DNA of 64,000 bases from positions 22,365 to 86,364 of the forward strand of contig NZ_JAFEIG010000026.1 of the NCBI RefSeq assembly GCF_017495225.1, written 5' to 3'. Of the stretch, positions 35,366 to 44,635 are shown piece after piece; the first letter of the stretch is position 1; each line of letters begins with the position of its first letter. This DNA comes from Daejeonella sp. (GTDB lineage: Bacteria; Bacteroidota; Bacteroidia; Sphingobacteriales; Sphingobacteriaceae). Made by a program: the position numbers and the translations under genes. Under the pieces are notes generated by a model. The model did no database searches, had not been told where the DNA came from, and saw nothing but the letters and a program-made list of their open reading frames with translations.

Positions 35366-37813
35366 ATGAAAAAAATATTTTTTTTCTTGTTCGTTTTTGT
35401 TTCTACCGACTTATTTGCTCAAAATTCTTCTCTTGAAGGATTTACTTTTGATAAATCTGTTAATGCTCCCTTAGAATTTGCTAGCGTGTCTTTGTTTAAA
35501 TTACCGGATTCTAGCCTGGTTAGCGGGCAAGTTGCAGATTTAAAAGGGAAATTTAAGTTTTCAAATTTGCCGGCTGGGGTTTATTTTATTAAAGCACAGT
35601 TTGTTGGTTATAACACTTATAAATCGGCAAGTCTATCCTTATTAGCAGGTCAAAAATTGAATATTGGAAAAATAGAATTATCTGTCAATCAGAAGTTTTT
35701 AGCAGAAATTAAAGTTACTGGTCAGCAATTACAGAGCCTTAATAAAATTGATAAACAGGTTTATAAAGCTGAACAATTTGAATCCGCAAAGGGCGGTACA
35801 GCCATTGATGTGATTAAAAATATGCCTTCAATTACTGTTGATGGTCAGGGGGAAATTTCGCTTCGAGGATCAAAAGGCTTTTTAGTTTTAGTAAATGGTA
35901 AGCCCATACTAACCGATGCCGCTACAATTTTAAGTCAGCTGCCAGCCAATTCAATTGAGAATATTGAATTAATTACTGCACCATCTGCTAAATATGATCC
36001 AGATGGGAAGGGTGGTATCATTAATATCACTACAAAAAAAGGGGCAGATGATAGTAGCGCTTTTGTAGCTAATATTCAAGGTGGATTACCCTCAGTTCAA
36101 GATTACGGGAACCCGGAAAAGCAACAACGCTATGGTGCGGATTTAAGCTATAACTATAAAAAAGGTAAATGGGATTTGTCTGCCGGGGCCAACTATTTAA
36201 GAAACGATAATGCCGGCTTTAGAGATGGCGATGTATTTACCATTATTGGAACTAAGAAAACTCTTTTCCCATCTCAAGGGGAGCGTAGTTTTGATAAATA
36301 TAATTATGGTGGAAGGTTTAACCTAAGCTTTACTCCATCGTTAAAAGATCAATTTTCTGTGGGATTTTTCGCCGGACATAAGTATCAAGATCGTGTAGCC
36401 GATATTTACTATAACAATCTAAATACTGTATTGGCAAATGGCCAAATTATCGGACGCAGTAATTATTTTAATGCCAATACACAAAATAAGCAAGGTAATT
36501 TCATTTTAGGTAATTTGGATTATTCGCATAAATTTAATAAAAATTCGCTTGTAAATGTTTCTGCTTTGGTGGAGCATGCGGGATTAGAGGGATCTACAAA
36601 AAACAGAAATATCGAGCTTCAAGATACGGTTCAAAACACATTAAGTACTTATAAAAACCCACTTACAGGCTTTAGATTTAAGGCAGACCATAATTTGACT
36701 CTTGGTAATGGCAAGCTTGAAAGCGGTTATCAATATCGCTTAGATCAGCAAGACGGTCAGTTTATTTATTCTGTAAAAGACTTAGGCTCGGCTAATTTTA
36801 TTAAGGATCAGGCCTTTTCTGGTGATGTGAAGGCCAATAATCACATTCACTCACTTTACAGTCAATATTCAGGAAAGTCTAATAATTGGGAGTTTGTTGG
36901 CGGATTAAGATATGAATATTCCATGCGCGATTTAAATGTAAAGTCTTTATCTACTGATGATTATAAATTGAAATTGCATAATTTATTTCCCTCTGCTAGT
37001 TTATTATATAGTTTCAAGAATAGTTGGAAAGGTAAAGTTGGCTTAAGTAGGAGAGTGCAGCGGACCAATAATTTTGAGTTGAATCCCATCCCTGAAAGGG
37101 AGCACTCCGAAACACTTGAACGAGGAGATGCAAACCTTCTACCAGAATTTATTTACTTGGCGGAAGCTGGTATTTCAAAAAACTTTAGTAATGGTAATAT
37201 ATTTTCAACAGTTTATTATCAGGATATTAAAAATCCTATCCAAAGGGTAAATAGTGTGTATGCTGATACCATTTTGAATCGTGTTTATACCAATGCCGAT
37301 AAGGCTAGTCGCTTAGGAATTGAATTGGGCTTAAATTATAATCCCGCGAAATGGGCTCAATTCTACCTTGGTACCAATGTTTATAAAAGCACTTTAAGTG
37401 GTTTGGTGCTTAATTATCCAAATTTTCAACGTAATTCTGCTTGGGTGAATTCCATCAATGCAAATATTAATTTCCAGCTAAGCTCTAGTTTAAGCCTTCA
37501 AGGGAATATTAATTATTTATCAGCAAGACCTACAGTTCAGGGTGAAGATTCGCGTTTTTATAATCCCAATACCTCCATTAAAAAAACATTTATGGCCGGT
37601 AGATTAACAGCCTTGCTGCAATGGCAAAATATGGATATGGGTTTGCTTAAAAGCAATGAACAGCGCATAAGTACCTCAGCACCTGATTTTTATACAACAA
37701 CTAATTATGTTTATGAAGTTGATGTATTGATGATTAATTTGAGCTTTAACCTAAATAAGTTAAAGAATAAGATTAAGTTGCCAGGTAGTGAATTTGGCGA
37801 GAAGGAATTTTAA
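35366..37813 (+). CDS. TonB-type outer membrane receptor with carboxypeptidase-like N-domain
   Basis: The 815-residue protein has a signal peptide (KKIFFFLFVFVSTDLFAQ), a CarboxypepD_reg-like domain (about 20-105: LEGFTFDKSVNAPLEFASVSLF, KGKFKFSNLPAGVYFI), a plug (about 120-230: AIDVIKNMPSITVDGQGEIS, VNGKPI, APSAKYDPDGKGGIINI) and a barrel of the OMP_b-brl_3 type. The start ATG 35366 was chosen because the 18 codons upstream do not form a better signal. No SusD partner follows, so it is not a SusCD pair. Its substrate is unknown. Confidence 0.88.
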   Translation: MKKIFFFLFVFVSTDLFAQNSSLEGFTFDKSVNAPLEFASVSLFKLPDSSLVSGQVADLKGKFKFSNLPAGVYFIKAQFVGYNTYKSASLSLLAGQKLNIGKIELSVNQKFLAEIKVTGQQLQSLNKIDKQVYKAEQFESAKGGTAIDVIKNMPSITVDGQGEISLRGSKGFLVLVNGKPILTDAATILSQLPANSIENIELITAPSAKYDPDGKGGIINITTKKGADDSSAFVANIQGGLPSVQDYGNPEKQQRYGADLSYNYKKGKWDLSAGANYLRNDNAGFRDGDVFTIIGTKKTLFPSQGERSFDKYNYGGRFNLSFTPSLKDQFSVGFFAGHKYQDRVADIYYNNLNTVLANGQIIGRSNYFNANTQNKQGNFILGNLDYSHKFNKNSLVNVSALVEHAGLEGSTKNRNIELQDTVQNTLSTYKNPLTGFRFKADHNLTLGNGKLESGYQYRLDQQDGQFIYSVKDLGSANFIKDQAFSGDVKANNHIHSLYSQYSGKSNNWEFVGGLRYEYSMRDLNVKSLSTDDYKLKLHNLFPSASLLYSFKNSWKGKVGLSRRVQRTNNFELNPIPEREHSETLERGDANLLPEFIYLAEAGISKNFSNGNIFSTVYYQDIKNPIQRVNSVYADTILNRVYTNADKASRLGIELGLNYNPAKWAQFYLGTNVYKSTLSGLVLNYPNFQRNSAWVNSINANINFQLSSSLSLQGNINYLSARPTVQGEDSRFYNPNTSIKKTFMAGRLTALLQWQNMDMGLLKSNEQRISTSAPDFYTTTNYVYEVDVLMINLSFNLNKLKNKIKLPGSEFGEKEF

Positions 37814-37859
37814 TTCCGAGCAGAGATTTTACCCCTACTCGTATTAATATTTGCGAATT

Positions 37860-38156
37860 CTACTGAGCGTCGTAAATAACAACTCGGTCGAAGAATACTC
37901 TAAATTCATCTAAAAATGCTTTGTGAAGTGGGTGGACTTGGTAAACATCATGTGCTCCCATATCATCGAAAGCTAAAAACAGACTAAAAGTATAACTTGT
38001 GTCAACTACAGCACGCTCAATAGGTGCAGGAGTTCCTAAATGAAAGAATTTAACTACTTCAATCTTCTCTAGTGTTGCCAGACTTTTTTGGAAGGCATTT
38101 TTTTCTTCGGCAGTGATATCAGCTTTAAGCCAAAATAAAACGTGGTGTGCGATCAT
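37860..38156 (-). CDS. Dabb-family stress-responsive alpha/beta barrel protein
   Basis: The 98-residue protein started at ATG 38156 reads MIAHHVLFWLK, followed by a helix and the strand-loop YTFSLFLAFDDMGAHDVYQV and HPLHKAFLDEF. This is the dimeric Dabb ferredoxin-like fold. Family members are small cytosolic proteins, some of them cyclases or stress-linked; the function here is unknown. The gene stands alone between the receptor and the Nudix gene. Confidence 0.9.
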   Translation of the reverse strand: MIAHHVLFWLKADITAEEKNAFQKSLATLEKIEVVKFFHLGTPAPIERAVVDTSYTFSLFLAFDDMGAHDVYQVHPLHKAFLDEFRVFFDRVVIYDAQ

Positions 38157-38218
38157 ATATTTATTTGTTTGCCGCAAATATAGTGATCTAGCCCAAACGA
38201 AGATTATATTTTAAATTA

Positions 38219-38617
38219 TTAAGGTTGATTGCAATTTGCTTGTAAATATTCATTTAGAATGGGTAAATCTGCTTCTGCCCAATCTAAATCGAGCAAATTA
38301 CTTTTATCCAACCATCTAAAATCTTTATGTTCTTTTAGCGAAATCTCACCGCTTAAGTGCCTGCAAATGAATGGGATAAGTCGGATAGATTTATCTGAAT
38401 AATGATGATCATTTGCAATTTTCTGTTCTAAAATCTGAATTTCAATATTGAGTTCTTCTTTAATCTCTCTAATCAAACAATCTTCGGCTGTTTCATTCTC
38501 TTCCATTTTGCCACCAGGAAATTCCCATTTTAATGGTAGGTGCATGTTTGCACTTCTTTGGCAAGCAAGCACCTTATTTTGATTGTTTAGAATGATAGCG
38601 CAGGTAACGAGTAGCAT
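38219..38617 (-). CDS. Nudix hydrolase, MutT/CTP-pyrophosphohydrolase type
   Basis: The 132-residue protein has a complete Nudix box from G36 to E55: G-x5-E42-x7-R50-E51 with EE54-55 (WEFPGGKMEENE then REIKEEL). The short length, LACQRSANMHLPLKWEFPGG and a final FRWLDKSNLL resemble the MutT-like (NUDG/YfcD-like) group that hydrolyses oxidised or modified nucleoside triphosphates. The substrate is not certain. It is cytosolic, with no signal. Confidence 0.92.
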   Translation of the reverse strand: MLLVTCAIILNNQNKVLACQRSANMHLPLKWEFPGGKMEENETAEDCLIREIKEELNIEIQILEQKIANDHHYSDKSIRLIPFICRHLSGEISLKEHKDFRWLDKSNLLDLDWAEADLPILNEYLQANCNQP

Positions 38618-38640
38618 TGGTGTTGATATATAAAATTCTG

Positions 38641-39747
38641 TTAATCAGGAAATTGTGTCTTGTCAATTCCCGGAATTATTCGAATTGCATTTTTATAATA
38701 CACCTTTTTTAATACCTCATCGCTTAAGCCGATACCATACATTTTCCAATAAGCATGATACTTTTTATGGTATGGGAAATATTCATCTTCAGTCTCAAGC
38801 ACTCTAAAATAAGTGCTATATTCTGATGGTACCCAACTGTCTTTTCCAAAGAGTATCCGATCTTGATATTTTTCAAAAAATATTTTGGCCATTCGGGGCT
38901 GGCGACCAAGTTCTGCGATGATGGCTCCAAATTCAATATTCATGTTTGGATAACTATCAAGGAGAGTGCCTAGGTAAGCTAAATTATTAGCGTACCAGCC
39001 AAAGTGAGCAATAATAAAATTGGTTTTCGAATGTCTTCTAATAAGATTATGTTGTTGTTTGATTAACTCTTCCCACGAGAATCCATCTGAAGCACTGCGC
39101 TTTCTTCCGGGTTGGGTTAATAGTTCTAGCCAGCGCTCATTTTGTGCATTGGGTTCATCCCAGAATTGTTTGGGATCTGCGCTATGAATAAGAACTGGAA
39201 TTCCGAGTCTTCCACAAGCAGCCCAAATTGGGTCTAGTCTTTGGTCATCTACAGCCACCAGATTTCCCTTATTATCCTTTACAGAAAAGCCCAAACTTTT
39301 AAATATTTTTAATCCTTGAGCTCCTGCTTTTACATCACTTTCGAGCTGTTTAACCGTATTTTCAGCCCAATTTGCTTCTCCAATACCCGAAAATGATACA
39401 TTGGCAAATACAATTAGGCGTTTAGCGTCAGTTTGCTGGATATTCCTGACTGCTGATGCTAAATAATCGCCACTTCGTCCGCTCAAATTAACCATGATTT
39501 TCATGTTTAGCTTATCCATTTCAGCCAATAAATTGCCCAAATTTTGAGTTGACATGTTGTTTTGGTGGTTATGAACATCAATAAATGGGAATTTTGATCT
39601 TCCTAAAACATGCTCAGGAACAACTAGGCTTGATGGGGGATTATAGCTTTCAAAATCAATTGACTTTTTCTCATTTTGTGCGAGACTATACTGGCTGAGT
39701 AAAACAAATAATACCAGATATACAGATTTCATTTTGAAGATATTCAT
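38641..39747 (-). CDS. Exported amidohydrolase (TIM-barrel, amidohydrolase_2 type)
   Basis: The 368-residue protein has a signal peptide (SVYLVLFVLLSQYSLAQ; ATG 39747 or 39732). Metal ligands fit an amidohydrolase: H59 and H61 in FIDVHNHQ, a His in VLIHSADPK, AHFGWYANN and the late Asp in LFGKDSW. Amidohydrolase_2 members hydrolyse or decarboxylate small aromatic or sugar-like acids; export to the periplasm argues for a catabolic role. The substrate is not identifiable. Confidence 0.8.
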   Translation of the reverse strand: MNIFKMKSVYLVLFVLLSQYSLAQNEKKSIDFESYNPPSSLVVPEHVLGRSKFPFIDVHNHQNNMSTQNLGNLLAEMDKLNMKIMVNLSGRSGDYLASAVRNIQQTDAKRLIVFANVSFSGIGEANWAENTVKQLESDVKAGAQGLKIFKSLGFSVKDNKGNLVAVDDQRLDPIWAACGRLGIPVLIHSADPKQFWDEPNAQNERWLELLTQPGRKRSASDGFSWEELIKQQHNLIRRHSKTNFIIAHFGWYANNLAYLGTLLDSYPNMNIEFGAIIAELGRQPRMAKIFFEKYQDRILFGKDSWVPSEYSTYFRVLETEDEYFPYHKKYHAYWKMYGIGLSDEVLKKVYYKNAIRIIPGIDKTQFPD

Positions 39748-39785
39748 GTTTTAGTTTTTAGCGATGTTATTTAAGCTATTAATTT

Positions 39786-40607
39786 TTATTTCTTAGGATT
39801 TAATTCTTTGCCACAGTTTGCGCAGTAATTTGCTTTTTCTGTTTGTATTATACTTGAACAAAAGCTGCATTTTTCCTTTGAGTCTTCACTTGCTTTTGCA
39901 ATAGCCACTGTTACAATTCCGGTTGGTACAGCAATGATACCATATCCAACAATCATTAAAATACTTGCTAAGAGTTGCCCTAGCGGACTTTGCGGTGAAA
40001 TATCGCCATAGCCAACAGTGGTGATGGTTACTATAGCCCAATAAATGGCGATTGGAATATTAGTAAATCCGCTTTCTTCCCCTTCAATTATATACATTAA
40101 TGTACCAATGATAGTTACGAGGGTAATAACACTTAAAATAAATACCGTTATTTTATGTACACTAGCCTTTAGCGCATTTTTTAAAACATTGCCTTCATTT
40201 ATAAATCTACTTAATTTAAGAATACGAAATACTCTCAGCAGCCTCAGTGCACGAATTACCATTAAATATTGTGCACCGGGAAAAATTAAACTAAGGTAAT
40301 TGGGGATAAATGAAATGAAGTCAATTAATCCGTAAAAACTAAAAATATAAGTCCAAGGTTTTTTACTACTATAAATCCTAACCGCATATTCAAGGCTAAA
40401 TAAAATAGTAAATAGCCACTCCAGGATTTGAATTGCTGTTAAATACCGTTCACGGAAACTGGCGACACTCTCTAGAAAGACAGAAATAATACTTAATAGA
40501 ATTACCCAGAGTAAAATCAGATCAAACAATCTACCTTTTCGTGTATCCGATTCGAATACGATAGTGTAGATTTTTTTTCTTAATTCTTCCCTATTATTGA
40601 TGGTCAT
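39786..40607 (-). CDS. Voltage-gated potassium channel with C-terminal zinc ribbon
   Basis: The 273-residue protein has six transmembrane helices. S4 shows basic residues every third position (R119, R122, R125, R128, K131, R134), and the pore has TTVGYGD (196-202), the K+ selectivity filter. After S6 a short tail ends in a four-Cys zinc ribbon: C247-x2-C250 and C262-x2-C265. Bacterial channels of this Kv type usually lack a zinc ribbon; the ribbon may link the channel to a redox or metal signal, which is inference. Confidence 0.9.
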   Translation of the reverse strand: MTINNREELRKKIYTIVFESDTRKGRLFDLILLWVILLSIISVFLESVASFRERYLTAIQILEWLFTILFSLEYAVRIYSSKKPWTYIFSFYGLIDFISFIPNYLSLIFPGAQYLMVIRALRLLRVFRILKLSRFINEGNVLKNALKASVHKITVFILSVITLVTIIGTLMYIIEGEESGFTNIPIAIYWAIVTITTVGYGDISPQSPLGQLLASILMIVGYGIIAVPTGIVTVAIAKASEDSKEKCSFCSSIIQTEKANYCANCGKELNPKK

Positions 40608-40764
40608 TTTTGATACTAGACAATTTAAAGCTCAAGAATTTGTATGATGGAATTGATGTTTGAAAGGCTTAATTGTTATTTTTATCAATCCTAGCGTTTC
40701 ACATTTAACCATCGAACTCAAATAATATACTGATTTTTTTCAATAAAATGTAATTCTAAAGAAC

Positions 40765-40799
40765 AAAAAGCAACAATCATTTAAGAATTGTTGCTTTTT
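40765..40799 (-). terminator. Bidirectional intrinsic terminator
   Basis: AAAAAGCAACAAT (40765-40777) and ATTGTTGCTTTTT (40787-40799) pair perfectly over 13 bp with a 9-nt loop and have T-runs on both strands. It lies 24 bp after the phosphatase stop at 40823 and ends that transcript before the channel gene. Confidence 0.92.
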
Positions 40800-40822
40800 A
40801 TCAGTAATTTTTGATTGTTTTA

Positions 40823-42502
40823 TCAATCTAAATTATTATTTATTGCCTCATTTACAGCTCTTCCGATATTTCCATTAGGCTCCTGAATACGTAACAGTCC
40901 AGTAATTGTTGGAGCAATATCGGTCATATTATAAGGATTATTCGTTTTCCCTTGTTTAATACCCCAACCCATAAATACCATGGGGATATGCGTATCAGCA
41001 GGGTTCATAGTGCCATGGGTAGCTCCAGTAGATCTCTGAGATGATCCTGAATACCATGAAGGCTCCAATACTATTTGAATAACTCCACTTCGCTCGGGGT
41101 GGTAGCCATTTATTATTTTTTCTTTATAAACAGCGGGGATTGTGGCATTTTGAACGTTCGCAATATCCACTACAAAGGCAACGCCAGCCTGTTTTTTAAG
41201 AAATGCTATGCAGGTATTCTTAATAGCACTTTCATTTAAAGCATTCGATTTAATAGCTTCATAATTAAGGCTTACAGCATAATTACTAAAGCTTTTGGCG
41301 ATGTTTTTTGCCTTGAATTCTTCTTCTAAAACAATATTTAACTGTTTTAGCACATTAGAGCTTTCAAAAACTCCCGTATTGATCTTATTATCAGCAAGAT
41401 ATGCCGAATTATGTTGTACTGCATGATCTGCAGAGAGGAAAACAGTATAATTTCCTTTTCCAACTTTGCTGTCTAAGTGATTAAAAAATGTTGCAAGATC
41501 GCGGTCAAGTCGTAAATAGGTGTCTTCCACTTCAACTGAGTTTGGTCCGAATTGATGACCGATATAATCGGGTGAAGAAACGCTAATGGCAAGAAAATCA
41601 GTGATTGCATCAGCGCCTAATCCTTCATTATCAATAGCTGCTTTGGCAAGATCAAGAGTTAATGAGCTACCGTGTGGTGTGTTGGTAAGTATGCCTAGGC
41701 CATTTTTTAGCATTTCTGAGGTTTTAACAGGGAAAGTTGGGCGATCCATGCCAGCAAATTTACCTTCATAAGGAGCATCATCCTTTGTGCTTTGGATATA
41801 TGTTTCTATAGGATATAGTGTGTTCCAGTCTTGTTTTAAGTATTTCTCTGGATATTTTTGATTATTAAAATTAATAAGCCAATCAGGTAATTTATCCATG
41901 TAAAAAGTACTGGTAATCCAGTTGCCTGAGCTTCCATCATACCAATAAGCAGCATTTGCCGTATGTCCACCAGGTAAAATTGCTCCTCTATCTTTGGATG
42001 CGATTGATATCACTTTTGATCTGAAATTAGTTGCGAGCTTTAACTCATCCGTCATGGAAGTAACCAACATGTTTTTTGGCGACATTTGCCCTGCAGACTT
42101 AGAATTACTGCCAACAGTTGAGACCGTAGTATCTTCTGCACAATACATTGTTTTTCCTGTTTCTTGAATAATCCAATCATTACCGGTTATACCATGAATT
42201 GCAGGAACTGATCCGGTATAAACTGTTGTATGGCCAATGCCTGTAACACTAGGAATGTAGTTTATGTATGCATTTTCACATGAAAAACCTTCATTAAGCA
42301 TTCTTTTAAAGCCACCATTACTGTAACGCTCATAAAAACGGTATAGATAATCCCAGCGCATTTGATCTACCATGATACCCACAACTAACTTAGGGCGCGG
42401 AATATCAGTGCTTTTTACTTGACTTTTTGGTTTATTCTGTTGAGCATTTATAGAAATGCTAGACAGAAGAAATAATGCGGAAAACAGAATTTTGATTTTC
42501 AT
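40823..42502 (-). CDS. pafA: PafA-type alkaline phosphatase (exported)
   Basis: The 559-residue protein has a signal peptide (LFSALFLLSSISINAQ). The active-site motifs of the PafA phosphate-irrepressible phosphatase are visible: VDQMR (D46), the nucleophile T87 in SVTGIGHTT, N108 in GNDW, SKDRGAILPGG (K/R pair), DYIGHQFG, SADHAV and THGTMNP. PafA hydrolyses many phosphomonoesters in the periplasm independently of phosphate supply. It ends at a strong terminator. Confidence 0.92.
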   Translation of the reverse strand: MKIKILFSALFLLSSISINAQQNKPKSQVKSTDIPRPKLVVGIMVDQMRWDYLYRFYERYSNGGFKRMLNEGFSCENAYINYIPSVTGIGHTTVYTGSVPAIHGITGNDWIIQETGKTMYCAEDTTVSTVGSNSKSAGQMSPKNMLVTSMTDELKLATNFRSKVISIASKDRGAILPGGHTANAAYWYDGSSGNWITSTFYMDKLPDWLINFNNQKYPEKYLKQDWNTLYPIETYIQSTKDDAPYEGKFAGMDRPTFPVKTSEMLKNGLGILTNTPHGSSLTLDLAKAAIDNEGLGADAITDFLAISVSSPDYIGHQFGPNSVEVEDTYLRLDRDLATFFNHLDSKVGKGNYTVFLSADHAVQHNSAYLADNKINTGVFESSNVLKQLNIVLEEEFKAKNIAKSFSNYAVSLNYEAIKSNALNESAIKNTCIAFLKKQAGVAFVVDIANVQNATIPAVYKEKIINGYHPERSGVIQIVLEPSWYSGSSQRSTGATHGTMNPADTHIPMVFMGWGIKQGKTNNPYNMTDIAPTITGLLRIQEPNGNIGRAVNEAINNNLD

Positions 42503-42682
42503 GTGAATTCAGAAATAAGATTTTATGCTAAGAAAATTTAAGCTTAGAAACGTGTTTTAAAGCTCAATTAATCTTTTCAAATAATACCTAAATATCCGAT
42601 TTTAAATTCAGGATTTATGTAAAGAAAACAATACGAAATTGTTGTTTTTACATTTAAGAAGGAATATCTGATTAAGCGAGGA

Positions 42683-43045
42683 TTAAAGGCTGTTAATTTC
42701 CTTTTTCGACTGGAATTTATCCATGTACACATTCCCAACATAAATAGCGCCTTTTTCTACTTGTAGGTTATTTGTGTGTAACTCTCCTTGTATTTTACCA
42801 GTGCTTTTTATTTGAATAGAATCTGCTTTTATGGTCCCGTTAATTGTTCCATAAATAACGGCTTCGCGCGCATTTAAATTGCCATCAATAGTTCCTAATT
42901 CACCAACAATTATACCTTCGTTGATAAAAACTTCACCCTTTACATTGCCGTCGATTCTTAAGAAAACATCAGACTCAATTTTGCCTTCAATTACGCATCC
43001 TTTACTAATCAAAGTGGGGGTTGCTGTAGATTTTTTTGTTGCCAT
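42683..43045 (-). CDS. Bactofilin
   Basis: The 120-residue protein is a right-handed beta-helix with the bactofilin pattern (GCVIEGKIESD, RIDGNVKGEV, LGTIDGNLNAREAVIYGTINGTI). Bactofilins polymerise without nucleotides and recruit cell-wall enzymes. It starts 5 bp after the M23 peptidase gene and is certainly cotranscribed with it. Polar tails are short. Confidence 0.93.
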   Translation of the reverse strand: MATKKSTATPTLISKGCVIEGKIESDVFLRIDGNVKGEVFINEGIIVGELGTIDGNLNAREAVIYGTINGTIKADSIQIKSTGKIQGELHTNNLQVEKGAIYVGNVYMDKFQSKKEINSL

Positions 43046-43050
43046 TTTGA

Positions 43051-43899
43051 TTAATTTAAATTCAGGTAATTACGTGGATTCACAGGCTTACCGTTTTTAC
43101 GAACTTCATAATGTAAGTGATTGCCAGTTGATTGACCCGTTGAGCCCACCTTTCCAATTACTTGTCCGCTTGTAACCATTTGTCCTTCCTTCACATTTAT
43201 TTTCGATAAATGTCCGTAAAGTGTCTCTAAATTATTTTTATGACGTATTCTTACACATTTCCCATAGCCTTGAAACCAACCGGCTAAAATTACTTTCCCA
43301 TCTGCCGTACTTTTCACAGCATCGCCTTTACGGCCTTTGAAATCTAATCCAGAGTGAAATTCAATACTGCCTCGTCTTACTGGGTGACTCCTGTAACCAA
43401 ATTTTGAGTTGATAATGTAGGCGCCAGGATATCCTATAGGTGTAAAGGCTACACCCACCAAAACATCTGTTAAGCGTTCATCATAAAATGCAAATGTTTC
43501 TTCAATGCTTAAGCTCTCGCTACCTTGGTTATTTCCACCTATATCATTAGTGGAAAAGCCTTTTATACCTCTTTTTTTAAGGTATCCATTAATTTTTTTG
43601 AGTTTATCCTCTATATTTTGGATGTAATTTTTAGCTTCTGTAGTATCTGTAGGTGCAGGTAATTTGCTTTTTAAACGTGCAATTTCTCTGCTGTATGCAA
43701 GTTTTTCTTCCTTATGTCTACCAATCTCTAATGAAAGTAGGATGATTGTTCCCGTTAATAATAAAATTGTAATACCGATTGAAAATGCATAATGCCTAAA
43801 TCTTTTAATGTGTTTTGTTTTTACACGCAAAGACTTTGTTTCCCCGGTATTTGATCCAACTATTAAAACGGTACTGAAGTCTGATTTTGAAAATATCAT
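43051..43899 (-). CDS. M23 peptidoglycan endopeptidase, membrane-anchored
   Basis: This 282-residue protein has a basic cytosolic N-terminus, one transmembrane helix (about 36-55: FSIGITILLLTGTIILL), a coiled-coil stretch (about 60-100) and a C-terminal LytM domain (about 160-278). The zinc ligands are in FHSGLDFKGRKGD and NHLHYEVRKNG, and the catalytic His is in LYGHLSK. It hydrolyses peptide cross-links in the periplasm. Its operon with a bactofilin resembles the bactofilin-LmdC/M23 pairs known to shape cells. Confidence 0.92.
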   Translation of the reverse strand: MIFSKSDFSTVLIVGSNTGETKSLRVKTKHIKRFRHYAFSIGITILLLTGTIILLSLEIGRHKEEKLAYSREIARLKSKLPAPTDTTEAKNYIQNIEDKLKKINGYLKKRGIKGFSTNDIGGNNQGSESLSIEETFAFYDERLTDVLVGVAFTPIGYPGAYIINSKFGYRSHPVRRGSIEFHSGLDFKGRKGDAVKSTADGKVILAGWFQGYGKCVRIRHKNNLETLYGHLSKINVKEGQMVTSGQVIGKVGSTGQSTGNHLHYEVRKNGKPVNPRNYLNLN

Positions 43900-44142
43900 A
43901 GGTTAATATTTTTGAAATTTTTCTTTCTGAATACCTTTTACTTATATAATGTTAGAACTGCTTTATAAAATAAAACAATTCGTTTTTTTTAAATTGTGTG
44001 TGTTATTTGAACTGGCAAAAATAAGCTTTTTTAAAATGAATTTATTACTTTGCCGAAAATTTGACAGTAAAAATTACATAATAAGTCAAAAAATTATGTT
44101 TAATGCGCCTTAATCGCGTTCTACAGAAAATTATTAACCTTT

Positions 44143-44634
44143 ATGGCAATAGATTTTATAAAGAATATGTTTGGGAAAAAGGATAAAAAAAAGGAAGCCG
44201 TAGCAGATTTTCATACCACCATCATCAAAGTAGATGATAATTTTATATCGTCAAGTTCTATTATGCTTGATGAAAAATTATTTGGCAATATTTTCTCTTT
44301 GAAAGAGGTAGATATTGCAGCTCCTTCAGAAATTTCTGGTAATATTATTTCACGTACAAGTGTAATTAGTGGTAAGGTGTTTGGAGATATACGTGCAACA
44401 GAATATGTAGAGGTTAAGAGCACAGCAACAATTACAGGCAATATTTTGGCTAAATCTATAATGATTGAGCCTGGAGCTATCATTAATGGCTCTATTCGTA
44501 TTGATGGTGCAATAGATGAACGCGATTTAATTGAAAAAGTGGAGAACCGCCTTAAATTAAATATGCAAGTAGGCAGTGCTGCTACTCCATTTTTAATTGA
44601 AGAAAAAACTAGTCAGAATTCTAAAAAGAAATAA
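44143..44634 (+). CDS. Bactofilin, longer form
   Basis: The 163-residue protein has a basic N-terminus (NMFGKKDKKKE) and then the beta-helix core (GNIFSLKEVDI, GNIISRTSVISGKVFGDI, TGNILAKSIMIEPGAIINGSI). A charged C-terminal tail ends QNSKKK. It is a second bactofilin divergent from the M23/bactofilin operon across 243 bp. The two bactofilins may copolymerise or divide the work, which is inference. Confidence 0.92.
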   Translation: MAIDFIKNMFGKKDKKKEAVADFHTTIIKVDDNFISSSSIMLDEKLFGNIFSLKEVDIAAPSEISGNIISRTSVISGKVFGDIRATEYVEVKSTATITGNILAKSIMIEPGAIINGSIRIDGAIDERDLIEKVENRLKLNMQVGSAATPFLIEEKTSQNSKKK

Positions 44635-44635
44635 A

